A stretch of DNA of 24,444 bases from JAUWKC01 sp035529895 (GCA_035529895.1 DATKVV010000031.1:1-24444), one strand, 5' to 3'; positions 15,583-21,983 are shown, counted from the first letter of the stretch. Notes: generated from the sequence alone by a model not told the origin. Numbers and translations: made by a program.

Positions 15583-16383
15583 ATGAGAAAGGCGCCAGAC
15601 GGGAGCGGCAGTATTGGTCGGACGGGTCGGACGAGTCCGACGAGTCCGGCGGGCAAGGCTGCGAAGGATTTAACCGTAACAGTTGTCTATGACAATAACG
15701 GGTACAGGGAAGGGCTGGCAACGGGGTGGGGATTTTCGGCGGTTGTCGGCGGCACGGAGAAAATCATTCTATTCGATACGGGGCGGGACGGCTCTGCGGT
15801 CGATAATATGGAGAAATCAGGTATCGAGCCGGGGCGGATAGACACGGTCTTTCTGTCTCACATTCATCGGGACCACACCGGCGGGCTGGAGTGCTTTCTC
15901 GAAAAGAATTCTGACGTTACCATTTATCTGCCAAAATCATTTCCGGCAAAGTCTAAGGACAGCATCCGGGGCCATGGGGTAGGAATAGTCGAGGTAAAAG
16001 AATCTCTGAAGATTTGTGAAAATGTTTATTCGACCGGCCAGATTGGAGGATGGATAAAAGAGCAATCTTTGGTTGTACGAACGGACAAAGGCGTGGTACT
16101 TGTTACCGGCTGCGCCCATCCAGGCATCGTGGAAATCCTGAATACGGCAAGGGCGTTGGCTGGAGATGATGTGCTTTTGGTTATGGGGGGCTTCCATCTG
16201 GAGTGGACATCGAGAGGGAAGGTGGAAAGGATAATCTCGGCTTTCAGGGAATCGGGGGTGCGTTACGTGGGGCCCTGCCACTGTACGAGCGAAAAGCCAA
16301 GAAGCTTGTTCGAAGAACGTTTTGGGAAAAACTACATAAATATCGGCGCGGGAAAAGTAATAACTATGGCCGATTTGCAGTGA
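15583..16383 (+). CDS. Metallo-beta-lactamase-fold metal-dependent hydrolase
   Basis: The 266-residue protein has the HxHxDH motif SHIHRDHTGG (H93, H95, D97, H98) after IILFDTG. Later ligand segments are VTGCAHPGI and VMGGFHLE, and a terminal PCHCTSEK stretch follows. This set (DTG...HxHxDH...GCAHPGI...GGFH) resembles the group of beta-lactamase superfamily II hydrolases that includes archaeal MptE-like/7,8-dihydropterin-6-methyl phosphate synthases. The substrate is unknown. The ATG at 15583 follows GTCAGGAT. The frame is open another 32 codons upstream, but those are out of character. A perfect TATAAT at 15568-15573 would start a nearly leaderless mRNA, but no -35 box is seen. Residues about 12-24 are encoded by a low-complexity repeat. 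The zinc-ribbon gene follows by 22 bases. Confidence 0.88.
   Translation: MRKAPDGSGSIGRTGRTSPTSPAGKAAKDLTVTVVYDNNGYREGLATGWGFSAVVGGTEKIILFDTGRDGSAVDNMEKSGIEPGRIDTVFLSHIHRDHTGGLECFLEKNSDVTIYLPKSFPAKSKDSIRGHGVGIVEVKESLKICENVYSTGQIGGWIKEQSLVVRTDKGVVLVTGCAHPGIVEILNTARALAGDDVLLVMGGFHLEWTSRGKVERIISAFRESGVRYVGPCHCTSEKPRSLFEERFGKNYINIGAGKVITMADLQ
15616..15649. repeat. GTCGGACGAGTC-type low-complexity repeat, copy 1 (in coding DNA)
   Basis: Repeated 9-base units of the form GTCGGACGG / GTCGGACGA / GTCCGACGA / GTCCGG lie inside the hydrolase gene and encode GRTGRTSPTSPAG. The same sequence type recurs at 17015-17035 and 17752-17790 outside genes. Confidence 0.7.
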
Positions 16384-16405
16384 AAATGGTATACTCAGGG
16401 TCGTC

Positions 16406-16903
16406 ATGGCCGAGGAAAATGCCAACAATCTGTCAAAAACAGAGAATGGCGGAGCTGAGCAACTCGATAAGGCTTTCAGTCTCGCCGAAGCGTGGCCCGT
16501 CTGTCCGAAATGCCTGACGCCCTGTCATCCGCGGCAGAACTACTGCAGCAACTGCGACTCAAACCAGGCCATTAACCCGCTGGCGACATATATGCCGCTG
16601 GAAGAAATTCGGTTTAACTACGGGGGCTTCGGGATAATGTGGCGGAAGGTCTGGTACGATAAAGAGACAGCGATAGCGGTTAAGCTGCTGTATTGTGTCG
16701 TGCTTATTCTGTTCGCGCCGATAATTTTCGTATTAGGCCTGCCGGTGCTGCTGACCGGCAAGATAAAAGACTCGCGGCTGCAGAAGGCGACAATGCTGGC
16801 GGTGTACAGCATATTGATATTGCTGTTGATAAGCTGGCTGATCCACTCTCTGTTGCGTCCTGGGCCCGGGATCGTGCCGGGGGCGGCGCCTTACGTTCCA
16901 TAA
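16406..16903 (+). CDS. Zinc-ribbon membrane protein of unknown function
   Basis: The 165-residue protein begins with about 30 polar residues. A zinc ribbon follows, with C33-P-K-C36 and C47-S-N-C50 (spacing C-X2-C-X10-C-X2-C). A conserved-looking linker INPLATYMPLEEIRFNYGGFGIMWRKVW leads to two membrane helices (about 94-118 and 131-152). The tail is Pro/Gly rich. The start at 16406 (GTCATGGCC) has AGGG about 8 bases upstream, and the hydrolase stop is 22 bases away, so they are probably co-transcribed. I recall similar ribbon-plus-two-helix proteins in planctomycetes but know no function. It would sit in the cytoplasmic membrane with the ribbon on one face. Confidence 0.8.
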   Translation: MAEENANNLSKTENGGAEQLDKAFSLAEAWPVCPKCLTPCHPRQNYCSNCDSNQAINPLATYMPLEEIRFNYGGFGIMWRKVWYDKETAIAVKLLYCVVLILFAPIIFVLGLPVLLTGKIKDSRLQKATMLAVYSILILLLISWLIHSLLRPGPGIVPGAAPYVP

Positions 16904-16946
16904 TCGGTTCGGTATAGTAATTGGTGGCGAGAAGGCAGGGTATGCA

Positions 16947-16976
16947 GCTTGCCCGCCATATGTCTGGCGGGCGAGC
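16947..16976. repeat. Palindrome GCTTGCCCGCC...GGCGGGCGAGC, copy 1
   Basis: A near-perfect inverted repeat with 11-base arms and central ATATGTCT. The same element occurs at 23127-23160 (central ATACGTCT) and, diverged, at 22111-22137; related CCCGCC/GGCGGG strings end the window. Confidence 0.85.
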
Positions 16977-17014
16977 CCCTCAGGGGCTGGTTTGCACGCG
17001 CAGGCCACTAACAA

Positions 17015-17035
17015 TGTCCGACTCGTCTGACCTGG
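17015..17035. repeat. GTCCGACTCGTCTGACCTG repeat, copy 2
   Basis: It shares TGTCCGACT...CGTCTGACCTG with the longer copy at 17752-17790, which has one or more extra 9-base units. The flanking stretch 16904-17067 holds only repeats. Confidence 0.7.
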
Positions 17036-17067
17036 GTTGGGGCGGCGGGATTTTCCGGAGAAAAGGG

Positions 17068-17095
17068 TTGCGTGGCGGCAGAATGCGGTTATAAA
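17068..17095 (+). promoter_or_regulatory. Possible promoter
   Basis: TTGCGT (17068-17073), a 16-base spacer and TATAAA (17090-17095) would start RNA near 17102, just before the small frame at 17113. Support is only moderate. Confidence 0.3.
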
Positions 17096-17112
17096 TAGCT
17101 TTTGCAGGGCCG

Positions 17113-17301
17113 ATGGGATTTTCGAAGAGCCAAATCATTCCACTGTGCACTCTCAGTGCAGCGGCCCTGTTTTTTTTGTGCGCCGGGGAGAAAAAGGCGG
17201 CTTTTTTAATCAACATCGGGGCTGTCAGAAACGGCTATATTTATCCGCCTCAGGCGGATTCACAGGAAAGCAGCATTGACAAAGGCCGGGAGATTGAGTA
17301 G
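17113..17301 (+). CDS. Small frame with signal-peptide-like N-terminus, perhaps a truncated gene
   Basis: The 62-codon frame starts at ATG 17113, 4 bases after AGGG. Residues 1-25 (MGFSKSQIIPLCTLSAAALF...) look like a signal peptide or membrane anchor. Residues 43-49 (YPPQAD and neighbours) are encoded by the ATCCGCCTCAGGCGGAT palindrome at 17243-17259, and the rest shows no family. It may be the 5' remnant of an exported protein gene truncated at the palindrome, or chance. The possible promoter just upstream is the main argument for expression. Confidence 0.3.
   Translation: MGFSKSQIIPLCTLSAAALFFLCAGEKKAAFLINIGAVRNGYIYPPQADSQESSIDKGREIE
17243..17259. repeat. Palindrome ATCCGCCTCAGGCGGAT, copy 1
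   Basis: A 17-base palindrome (8-base arms) found four times in the window: here, 21536-21552, 21596-21612 and 22023-22039. The central base is C or G. This copy sits inside the small frame above. Confidence 0.85.
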
Positions 17302-17325
17302 ATTGCCGAGTTACGATGGACCGTT

Positions 17326-17345
17326 AGTCCTGATAGTTCAGGACT
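17326..17345. other. Perfect hairpin AGTCCTGA-TAGT-TCAGGACT
   Basis: An 8-base stem with a 4-base loop lies about 40 bases before a small leader-like frame. No T-run follows on either strand, so intrinsic termination is not supported. Confidence 0.5.
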
Positions 17346-17383
17346 GATTCTGACATCTCCAACTCCGCACCGCATCCGCGTCC

Positions 17384-17458
17384 ATGTCACAGAGCATCGA
17401 GAATACGGCAGAAACCGAAAGGCTTCGCAGGTGGCTCAGAAAGGTAAGGGTCGTTTAA
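17384..17458 (+). CDS. Tiny upstream frame coupled to the next gene
   Basis: The 24-codon frame, MSQSIENTAETERLRRWLRK and then VRVV, ends in TAATG, so its stop overlaps the ATG of the 96-residue protein by one base. The ribosome binding site of that next gene (AAGGTAAGGG) lies inside it. It could be a coupled leader peptide. Alternatively the two frames may be one gene split by a frameshift, since the basic RLRRWLRKVRV end looks like part of a domain rather than a leader. Not resolvable from one sequence. Confidence 0.35.
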   Translation: MSQSIENTAETERLRRWLRKVRVV

Positions 17459-17748
17459 TGTGGGGCGCATTGAGAGGGTTGGACATGGAACATTTCCGAG
17501 GGAATATACTGGATAACAATCAGGTCCTGCTTGAGGATGTTGAGGGTGTTTTATACTTCACTGCACTGCCGGGCGGCTGGCGCACGTGGGAGGGCAGTTT
17601 CGCCGTGCCTGCTTACGCCGGTATTGAGATCGGCGACGGACCCTACCGGCTCGAACTGGAGGACGGGCGGGGAGGGGAGATTGTTATTATGCGAAAGGGG
17701 GCTGAGGCGGTGGCATTCAAGGGGACGGGGCTGCTCGAAGGCCATTGA
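17458..17748 (+). CDS. Hypothetical small soluble protein
   Basis: The 96-residue protein is predicted to be mostly beta-strand (MEHFRGNILDNNQVLLED, GVLYFTALPGGWRTWEGSF, then GPYRLELEDGRGGEIVIMRK). It has no signal peptide or membrane segment. I chose the ATG at 17458 because AAGGTAAGGG ends 7 bases upstream; the frame also reads from a GTG at 17431. The PYRLELEDGR...I pattern is that of a small beta-barrel. I have a vague sense of similar planctomycete proteins but no function to offer. It is preceded by the coupled tiny frame and followed directly by a GTCCGAC-type repeat. Confidence 0.5.
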   Translation: MWGALRGLDMEHFRGNILDNNQVLLEDVEGVLYFTALPGGWRTWEGSFAVPAYAGIEIGDGPYRLELEDGRGGEIVIMRKGAEAVAFKGTGLLEGH

Positions 17749-17751
17749 TAA

Positions 17752-17790
17752 TGTCCGACTTGTCGGACTCGTCTGACCTGTCGGACCTGG
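17752..17790. repeat. GTCCGACTTGTCGGACTCGTC repeat, copy 3
   Basis: Alternating 9-base units (gtccgactt, gtcggactc, gtctgacct, gtcggacct) begin 4 bases after a stop codon and end before the RHS block. They are related to the copies at 15616 and 17015. Confidence 0.75.
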
Positions 17791-17844
17791 TTCGGGGGGC
17801 GAAAGGAAAGCAAATAGCGAAAATACGGAGTCAAGGTCAAATAG

Positions 17845-18651
17845 ATGAACGAGGTGGGTACCGTTTATGAGCGTTACGAATACGATGCCTACGGCGAGCC
17901 TACTATCTGGGACGGCTATTTCACAACCACGCGGCAAGCCTCAAATTACGGGAATTCTTACTTGTTTACCGGCCGGAGAGTCGATATATTAGATAACGCT
18001 TCTTTGAAAATTCAATACAACAGAAACCGCTACTACGACTACTACACCGGAAGATGGCTAACCCACGACCCGCTGGGAATCAACCCTGCTGGCGGAGGCC
18101 AGAATCCGTTTGCGCTTTTGCAACGGTACGGTGTTTCGCTTAATGTTTACGAATATGCCCACTTGAATCCTGTTACATATGTTGACCCCAGCGGCGCGGC
18201 GGGCTGCCCGGCGGGCAGCTGTGGTGGTAAGGTTAACTGTGGAGTAACTTGGCACAGGCTGCCACCCAGTCTGGTAAGCGTATTTCCTATAGTGGTGAAC
18301 ATAGGGCATGATTGGATTGAGTATCCCGGAGGTTCTATGGGTTTTTGGCCAACTGGCAGTATCTGGGGAAGTGACGGATGGGTGGCCCGCGCGGACCCAC
18401 ATGAAGGTGACTGGAGCGGAACCAATTATGGAACCGTCAAAAGCGACAGTTGCTGGCGCGACCTCAAATATGGCAGCGGCAAAGGGAATAAGTGCCGGTG
18501 TGCTACCTGTGAGGAAATTTACGATTGCCTCGAGCACATAGCTATCAAATGGGATGCCGACATGCGTTTCGACCCTGCCTCGCAGAATTGTAGGCACTTC
18601 GCGGCAGCTGCGTTGACAAAATGCTGCCTCAACAAGTGCTGCGCATTTTAA
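17845..18651 (+). CDS. Orphan RHS C-terminal fragment with a putative cysteine-peptidase-like tip (cassette A)
   Basis: The 268-residue frame starts with the last part of an RHS core: YERYEYDAYGEPTI, then YLFTGRRVDILDN, YNRNRYYDYYTGRWLTHDPL and YEYAHLNPVTYVDPSG. The large shell of YD repeats and any export signal are missing, and a stop codon directly precedes the ATG. After the DPSG junction (about 115) comes a unique tip. It has a GHDWIEYPGG segment (H155), a WPTGS...ADPHEGDW region, CRCATCEEIYDC, and QNCRHFAAAALTKCC (C249). The H-then-NC arrangement suggests a circularly permuted papain-like fold, as in some toxin tips, but this is inference. The tip is Cys rich. The small lipoprotein gene 49 bases downstream is the candidate immunity partner. 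Whether this fragment is expressed alone is doubtful. Confidence 0.78.
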   Translation: MNEVGTVYERYEYDAYGEPTIWDGYFTTTRQASNYGNSYLFTGRRVDILDNASLKIQYNRNRYYDYYTGRWLTHDPLGINPAGGGQNPFALLQRYGVSLNVYEYAHLNPVTYVDPSGAAGCPAGSCGGKVNCGVTWHRLPPSLVSVFPIVVNIGHDWIEYPGGSMGFWPTGSIWGSDGWVARADPHEGDWSGTNYGTVKSDSCWRDLKYGSGKGNKCRCATCEEIYDCLEHIAIKWDADMRFDPASQNCRHFAAAALTKCCLNKCCAF

Positions 18652-18700
18652 GTATCCTTCTATGTCGTTTGCGAATTTCTGTTGATATGGAGAAAGAAAA

Positions 18701-19225
18701 GTGGTGACATCTGCAAAACGCTTAACGCTATCGTCCTGTTGGCTGGCCTATGTTGTTCTCTGCATTGCTTCCTGCAACGACCGGGAGGGTATATCCCGAA
18801 TCCCACAGCAGTTTGCTAGACTCACTGTCTACGACGTAGAAGGATTTACCGAGAATTTAGAGAGTATTGCGCTCGTGCAAATTCCCCACGCAACGCTGGA
18901 AGAGACCACAGTGCAGGCGATGTTCCGCGATATCAGGTACCGTAGAGGCACATTATTATGGAAGGGCAGTTCCCTAGGTGTTGCCAAAATGCAAGATGGG
19001 TCCGAAAGGCACCTCGCAATAAGCTACTATGGTGGTTTTTTCAAAATTCTGGACCAGAAAGGCTACTACGAAGTGGTTGGCGAATCCCGAAAGCTGTTTG
19101 ATGAACAGATGAATGGCATCATCGCAGATACCTTTATCCCTGCGAGACACGAGGCCGGCGGTCGCCAGTATAAGGAGAGGGCGCAAAACAACGAGAAGTG
19201 TGTCGATCAAACAAACGTCCAATAA
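18701..19225 (+). CDS. Small lipoprotein, candidate immunity protein of cassette A
   Basis: The 174-residue protein starts at GTG 18701 (GGAG 8 bases upstream; a second GTG follows at once). The signal peptide ends in the lipobox IASC with the modified Cys at 25 and Asn at +2, so an outer-membrane periplasmic lipoprotein is expected. The mature part has no motif I recognise (FARLTVYDVEGF, DIRYRRGTLLWKGSSLG, ISYYGGFFKILDQKGYYEVVG). It lies between two RHS fragments, 49 bases after one tip and about 20 bases before the next RHS homology. That is the usual place for an immunity gene, and periplasmic location would suit a toxin that attacks from outside. This role is inference from position. Confidence 0.7.
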   Translation: MVTSAKRLTLSSCWLAYVVLCIASCNDREGISRIPQQFARLTVYDVEGFTENLESIALVQIPHATLEETTVQAMFRDIRYRRGTLLWKGSSLGVAKMQDGSERHLAISYYGGFFKILDQKGYYEVVGESRKLFDEQMNGIIADTFIPARHEAGGRQYKERAQNNEKCVDQTNVQ

Positions 19226-19988
19226 GAACATCGGACAGAAACAACAGGTCCTGTGTGAATACGACGGTTCCAATAACTTCAAACGCTGGTACGCCTACGG
19301 CGAGCCTGCTATCCATACGGGCAAGGGCAATGACGGCCTCTGGCTCACGGCTGACGATGTTATCGGCGCTTCCTCCGCCCAGGGAAATTCTTACTTGTTT
19401 ACCGGCCGGAGAGTCGATATACTCGACAACGGCTCTTTGAAAATCCAATACAACAGAAACCGTTACTACGACTACTACACCGGCCGATGGCTAACACACG
19501 ACCCGCTGGGCATCAACCCCGCGGCAGGCCGAGTGAATCGCTTTGCAATTCGTCAGCAGTACAAAGGCGGCTTGAGCTTGTATCAGTACGTCGGTAGCCA
19601 ACCAATTATGGTCACAGATGCGCTCGGGACAATTGCTAGCTGCCCATACAACCCACCCATTGGTAACCCTGCCTTCTGTGAGGATACGCTCGATGCCCTT
19701 CATTGGCCGAATCGCTGCTGGCGCGAAGTTGTCCCTGTAGGTTGTGGTAACAGCGGCAATCAATGTTGCTACTGGCTGCAAACTAATCTCGACCCGCCGC
19801 CTCCCCTCGTGTGGGTATTTGCTGAGCAAAGCCCGGACAATTCGGGCCCGGCCACAGGAGGTGGCGGTGGTAAATGCAAATATCACTGGTGCAATTTATG
19901 CTGCCATGCTAGGGACGACGTTCTTGGAGAGAATCCTTATAGTGGGCCGGTACCCGACCCGCCGGAGCCTCCGGACCCTCTTGAATAG
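19200..19988 (+). CDS. Orphan RHS C-terminal fragment with a Cys-rich tip (cassette B)
   Basis: RHS homology begins at 19245 (QVLCEYDGSNNFKRWYAYGE). It continues with YLFTGRRVDILDN, YNRNRYYDYYTGRWLTHDPL and LSLYQYVGSQPIMVTDALG. After the junction comes a tip of about 115 residues. It has ten cysteines, including CC pairs (NQCCYWL, WCNLCCHARDD), and a Pro-rich tail (PVPDPPEPPDPLE). I do not recognise its fold. No good start exists. The frame is open from 19113, and I give a GTG at 19200, which still overlaps the lipoprotein gene, so it may be a non-expressed cassette rather than a free gene. The core shares about 91% of bases (138 aligned, counted by eye) with cassette A and about 90% (93 aligned) with fragment C. 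Confidence 0.68.
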   Translation: MSIKQTSNKNIGQKQQVLCEYDGSNNFKRWYAYGEPAIHTGKGNDGLWLTADDVIGASSAQGNSYLFTGRRVDILDNGSLKIQYNRNRYYDYYTGRWLTHDPLGINPAAGRVNRFAIRQQYKGGLSLYQYVGSQPIMVTDALGTIASCPYNPPIGNPAFCEDTLDALHWPNRCWREVVPVGCGNSGNQCCYWLQTNLDPPPPLVWVFAEQSPDNSGPATGGGGGKCKYHWCNLCCHARDDVLGENPYSGPVPDPPEPPDPLE

Positions 19989-20074
19989 ATGTGCCACCCG
20001 TTGGGGCGGGCGTCGTATCAAGTTTTGGTAGACTAATCGGTTGGTTTTTGTTTCGTGGACTAGAAAGGATCATA

Positions 20075-21358
20075 ATGTGGGGTCAAGCAAACAAGCAGCA
20101 GGGGACGCGTCCTGCCGCGTCGAACGGCACAGTAATTGAAGCTTTCACTTGCCTCGTTCTAGTTCTGAGTGGCATCTGCGTAGCTACAAAAGACAGCAAC
20201 GAGAAACTCCCGAGCCTAGCAGAAAGACGAGAGCGCCTTTCCTACAAACCTTCGTATTTCAGAGAGTACGAGTACTACCGCGAGTGGGAGCGTGGTTTCC
20301 AGGAAGGTCTTGGCCAAGTAGAGGTCGAGGGCAAGTGGGGATTCATCGATTCGGCCGGCAAAATTGTGATAGACCCAAACTTTGATGAAGTGTGCGGATT
20401 CCGTGAAGGTGTTTGTGTGGTTAGAATGGGCGCAGCAGTCAAGGAGCGACTACAAAAAGCGGCGCTGTTCGGTCTTGTCGGGCATTGGCGGTACATTGAC
20501 GGGACCGGCCGCTTTGTTATTAGTGAGCTTGCGGGCGGCTACTTCTCGGAAGGTATCTCACCGGTTGTAATTGGTGGTAATTTGAAGCAAGTGCCCTCAG
20601 AAGGGACGATTACAAAGGAGGCCTTCAAATATGGGAGTATCGATAAGAAGGGACGGATGGTTATACCTGCGAAATACGGGTGGCTCGATTACTTCTCAGA
20701 AGGGTTAGCCCTGTTTTCTATGAGCGAGACAGTTGACCCCAATGCAAAATATGGTTACCTGAATCCAAGGGGCGAGGTTGCAATAGAGGCGGTCTACGAA
20801 GCCGCGTTACCTTTTTCCGAGGGCTTGGCTCTCGTCTGGCTCTCTGGAAAGCCCTCTTTTATCGATAGAGCAGGGACAACTGTGATGTCTTTGCCGTATG
20901 AAAGCGCACGCTCGTTCAGCGAAGGCCTGGGTCCTGTTAGACAGAATGGAAAATGGGGGTACATTAACAAAGGCGGGCGGCTGGTCATTCCTTGCAAATT
21001 CCCCCTTGTGGAACTCTTCTCAGAAGGTTGTGCCGCTGTCATCGTCGATGGCAAAATAGGCTATATCGATACGAACGGCGAGTTTATCATCAAGCCGAAG
21101 TTTCCGTATTTTTCGACGTGGGAGACCCCAGTTGGTCGACGAGGTGCGACTTTCTTCCTCCACTTTTCGGAGGGCTTGGTGCCAGTCATGATTAAAGATT
21201 TGAAGTGGGGCTACGTTGACAAAAAAGGCGATTTTGCGATTGAGCCCAAATTTGATCTCGCAGGACAATTTACTGAGGGCTTCGCGAAGGTTGCCATTGG
21301 TGACAAGCTTGGGTATATAGACAAACAAGGAAGGTACATTTGGGAACCCACACGTTAA
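20075..21358 (+). CDS. WG-repeat protein with N-terminal signal/anchor, candidate immunity protein of cassette B
   Basis: The 427-residue protein starts at ATG 20075 after AAAGGA (5-base spacing); the frame is open further back without a ribosome binding site. Residues about 22-38 (EAFTCLVLVLSGICVATK) form a signal peptide or anchor. A Cys follows, but the -1 residue is Ile, so lipidation is uncertain. Then come about nine WG (KWG-type) repeats of 40-60 residues, each with a [KR]xGYIDxxGxxVI start and a FSEGLAxV end (for example GKWGFIDSAGKIVIDPNF and LKWGYVDKKGDFAIEPKF). WG repeats make beta-rich, probably protein-binding surfaces. It follows the cassette B tip by about 85 bases, where an immunity gene would be expected; that role is inference. 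Confidence 0.85.
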   Translation: MWGQANKQQGTRPAASNGTVIEAFTCLVLVLSGICVATKDSNEKLPSLAERRERLSYKPSYFREYEYYREWERGFQEGLGQVEVEGKWGFIDSAGKIVIDPNFDEVCGFREGVCVVRMGAAVKERLQKAALFGLVGHWRYIDGTGRFVISELAGGYFSEGISPVVIGGNLKQVPSEGTITKEAFKYGSIDKKGRMVIPAKYGWLDYFSEGLALFSMSETVDPNAKYGYLNPRGEVAIEAVYEAALPFSEGLALVWLSGKPSFIDRAGTTVMSLPYESARSFSEGLGPVRQNGKWGYINKGGRLVIPCKFPLVELFSEGCAAVIVDGKIGYIDTNGEFIIKPKFPYFSTWETPVGRRGATFFLHFSEGLVPVMIKDLKWGYVDKKGDFAIEPKFDLAGQFTEGFAKVAIGDKLGYIDKQGRYIWEPTR

Positions 21359-21373
21359 TGGCCAAGCCCCTAC

Positions 21374-21562
21374 CGACGGATAGAAAAGAAAGACCTCATC
21401 GACCCCAATAACACCAGGCGCTACTACTACAACAACGACTGGCAGGTCCTGTGTGAATATGATGGCAGCAATAACTTCAAACGCTGGTACGCCTACGCCG
21501 GGCCTCCTATCCCTACGGGCAAGGGCAATGACGGCATCCGCCTGAGGCGGATTAAAGCGTAA
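21374..21562 (+). pseudogene. RHS fragment C, cut off at a palindromic repeat
   Basis: An open frame without a start codon reads RRIEKKDLIDPNNTRRYYYN and then NDWQVLCEYDGSNNFKRWYAY. This is an RHS core segment covering slightly more upstream core than cassette B. The match to cassette B is colinear for 93 bases and ends exactly at GNDG. There the palindrome ATCCGCCTGAGGCGGAT (21536-21552) takes over, and the frame stops ten bases past the palindrome. It begins 16 bases after the WG-repeat gene, so it may be the start of a third cassette whose tip was lost. Confidence 0.8.
21536..21552. repeat. Palindrome ATCCGCCTGAGGCGGAT, copy 2
   Basis: It sits exactly at the break in RHS fragment C. Same 17-base element as at 17243. 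Confidence 0.85.
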
Positions 21563-21595
21563 AGCGGAGAGCACAAAACCGCGGCGTAAAGTGCA

Positions 21596-21612
21596 ATCCG
21601 CCTCAGGCGGAT
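21596..21612. repeat. Palindrome ATCCGCCTCAGGCGGAT, copy 3
   Basis: It lies 43 bases after copy 2 and 8 bases before the cold-shock gene terminator. Confidence 0.85.
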
Positions 21613-21620
21613 AAAAATGA

Positions 21621-21650
21621 GGGGGGCTCCGTTTGAAGGCAGAGCCCCCC
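21621..21650 (-). terminator. Rho-independent terminator of the cold-shock gene
   Basis: A perfect 9-base GC stem (GGGGGGCTC / GAGCCCCCC) with a 12-base loop is followed on the minus strand by TCATTTTTATCC. On the plus strand a short GGTTTT follows, so it may also stop transcripts coming from the RHS side. Confidence 0.8.
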
Positions 21651-21675
21651 GGTTTTAGCAAGGTTGTGGTTTGGA

Positions 21676-21879
21676 TTACTTAGGGGTTACGCTGGTGGCA
21701 CAAGGGCCTTTTTTGCCCTGTCCGACCTGGAAGTCAACCTTCTGGCCTTCATTAAGGTCGGCGTAGCCAGCGCCCTTGATTTCCGAGTGATGGACGAACA
21801 AATCCTCGCCGCCATCATCGGGGCTGATAAATCCATAGCCTTTTTGCCCGTTAAACCATTTTACTGTACCTGTACTCAC
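21676..21879 (-). CDS. Cold-shock domain protein (CspA family)
   Basis: The 67-residue single-domain protein binds single-stranded RNA/DNA and melts RNA structure. It opens TGTVKWFNGQKGYGFISPDDG, with RNP1 KGYGFI (13-18) and RNP2 LFVHH (27-31) intact, and the ALEGQKV-like segment reads NEGQKVDF. The length is typical. The start codon is GTG at 21879, with AAAGGAG 7 bases upstream. The predicted promoter gives an unusually long leader of about 98 bases, as in cold-induced csp mRNAs. It is a single-gene transcript with its own terminator. Confidence 0.96.
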   Translation of the reverse strand: MSTGTVKWFNGQKGYGFISPDDGGEDLFVHHSEIKGAGYADLNEGQKVDFQVGQGKKGPCATSVTPK

Positions 21880-21983
21880 TGAAGTGCTCCTTTGGCCTTC
21901 TAACCGGCCATAAAATTTGTCCCTCGCCTATTTTTTTAAGAGAATATTCCTGAGAGACGTGAGAATATGCCCTACTAAGAGGT

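Noticed and set aside
19890..19935. Phospholipase A2-like active-site loop (WCNLCCHARDD) in the cassette B tip
   Set aside because: The catalytic His-Asp spacing and the calcium loop are not evident, so I describe the Cys pairs only.
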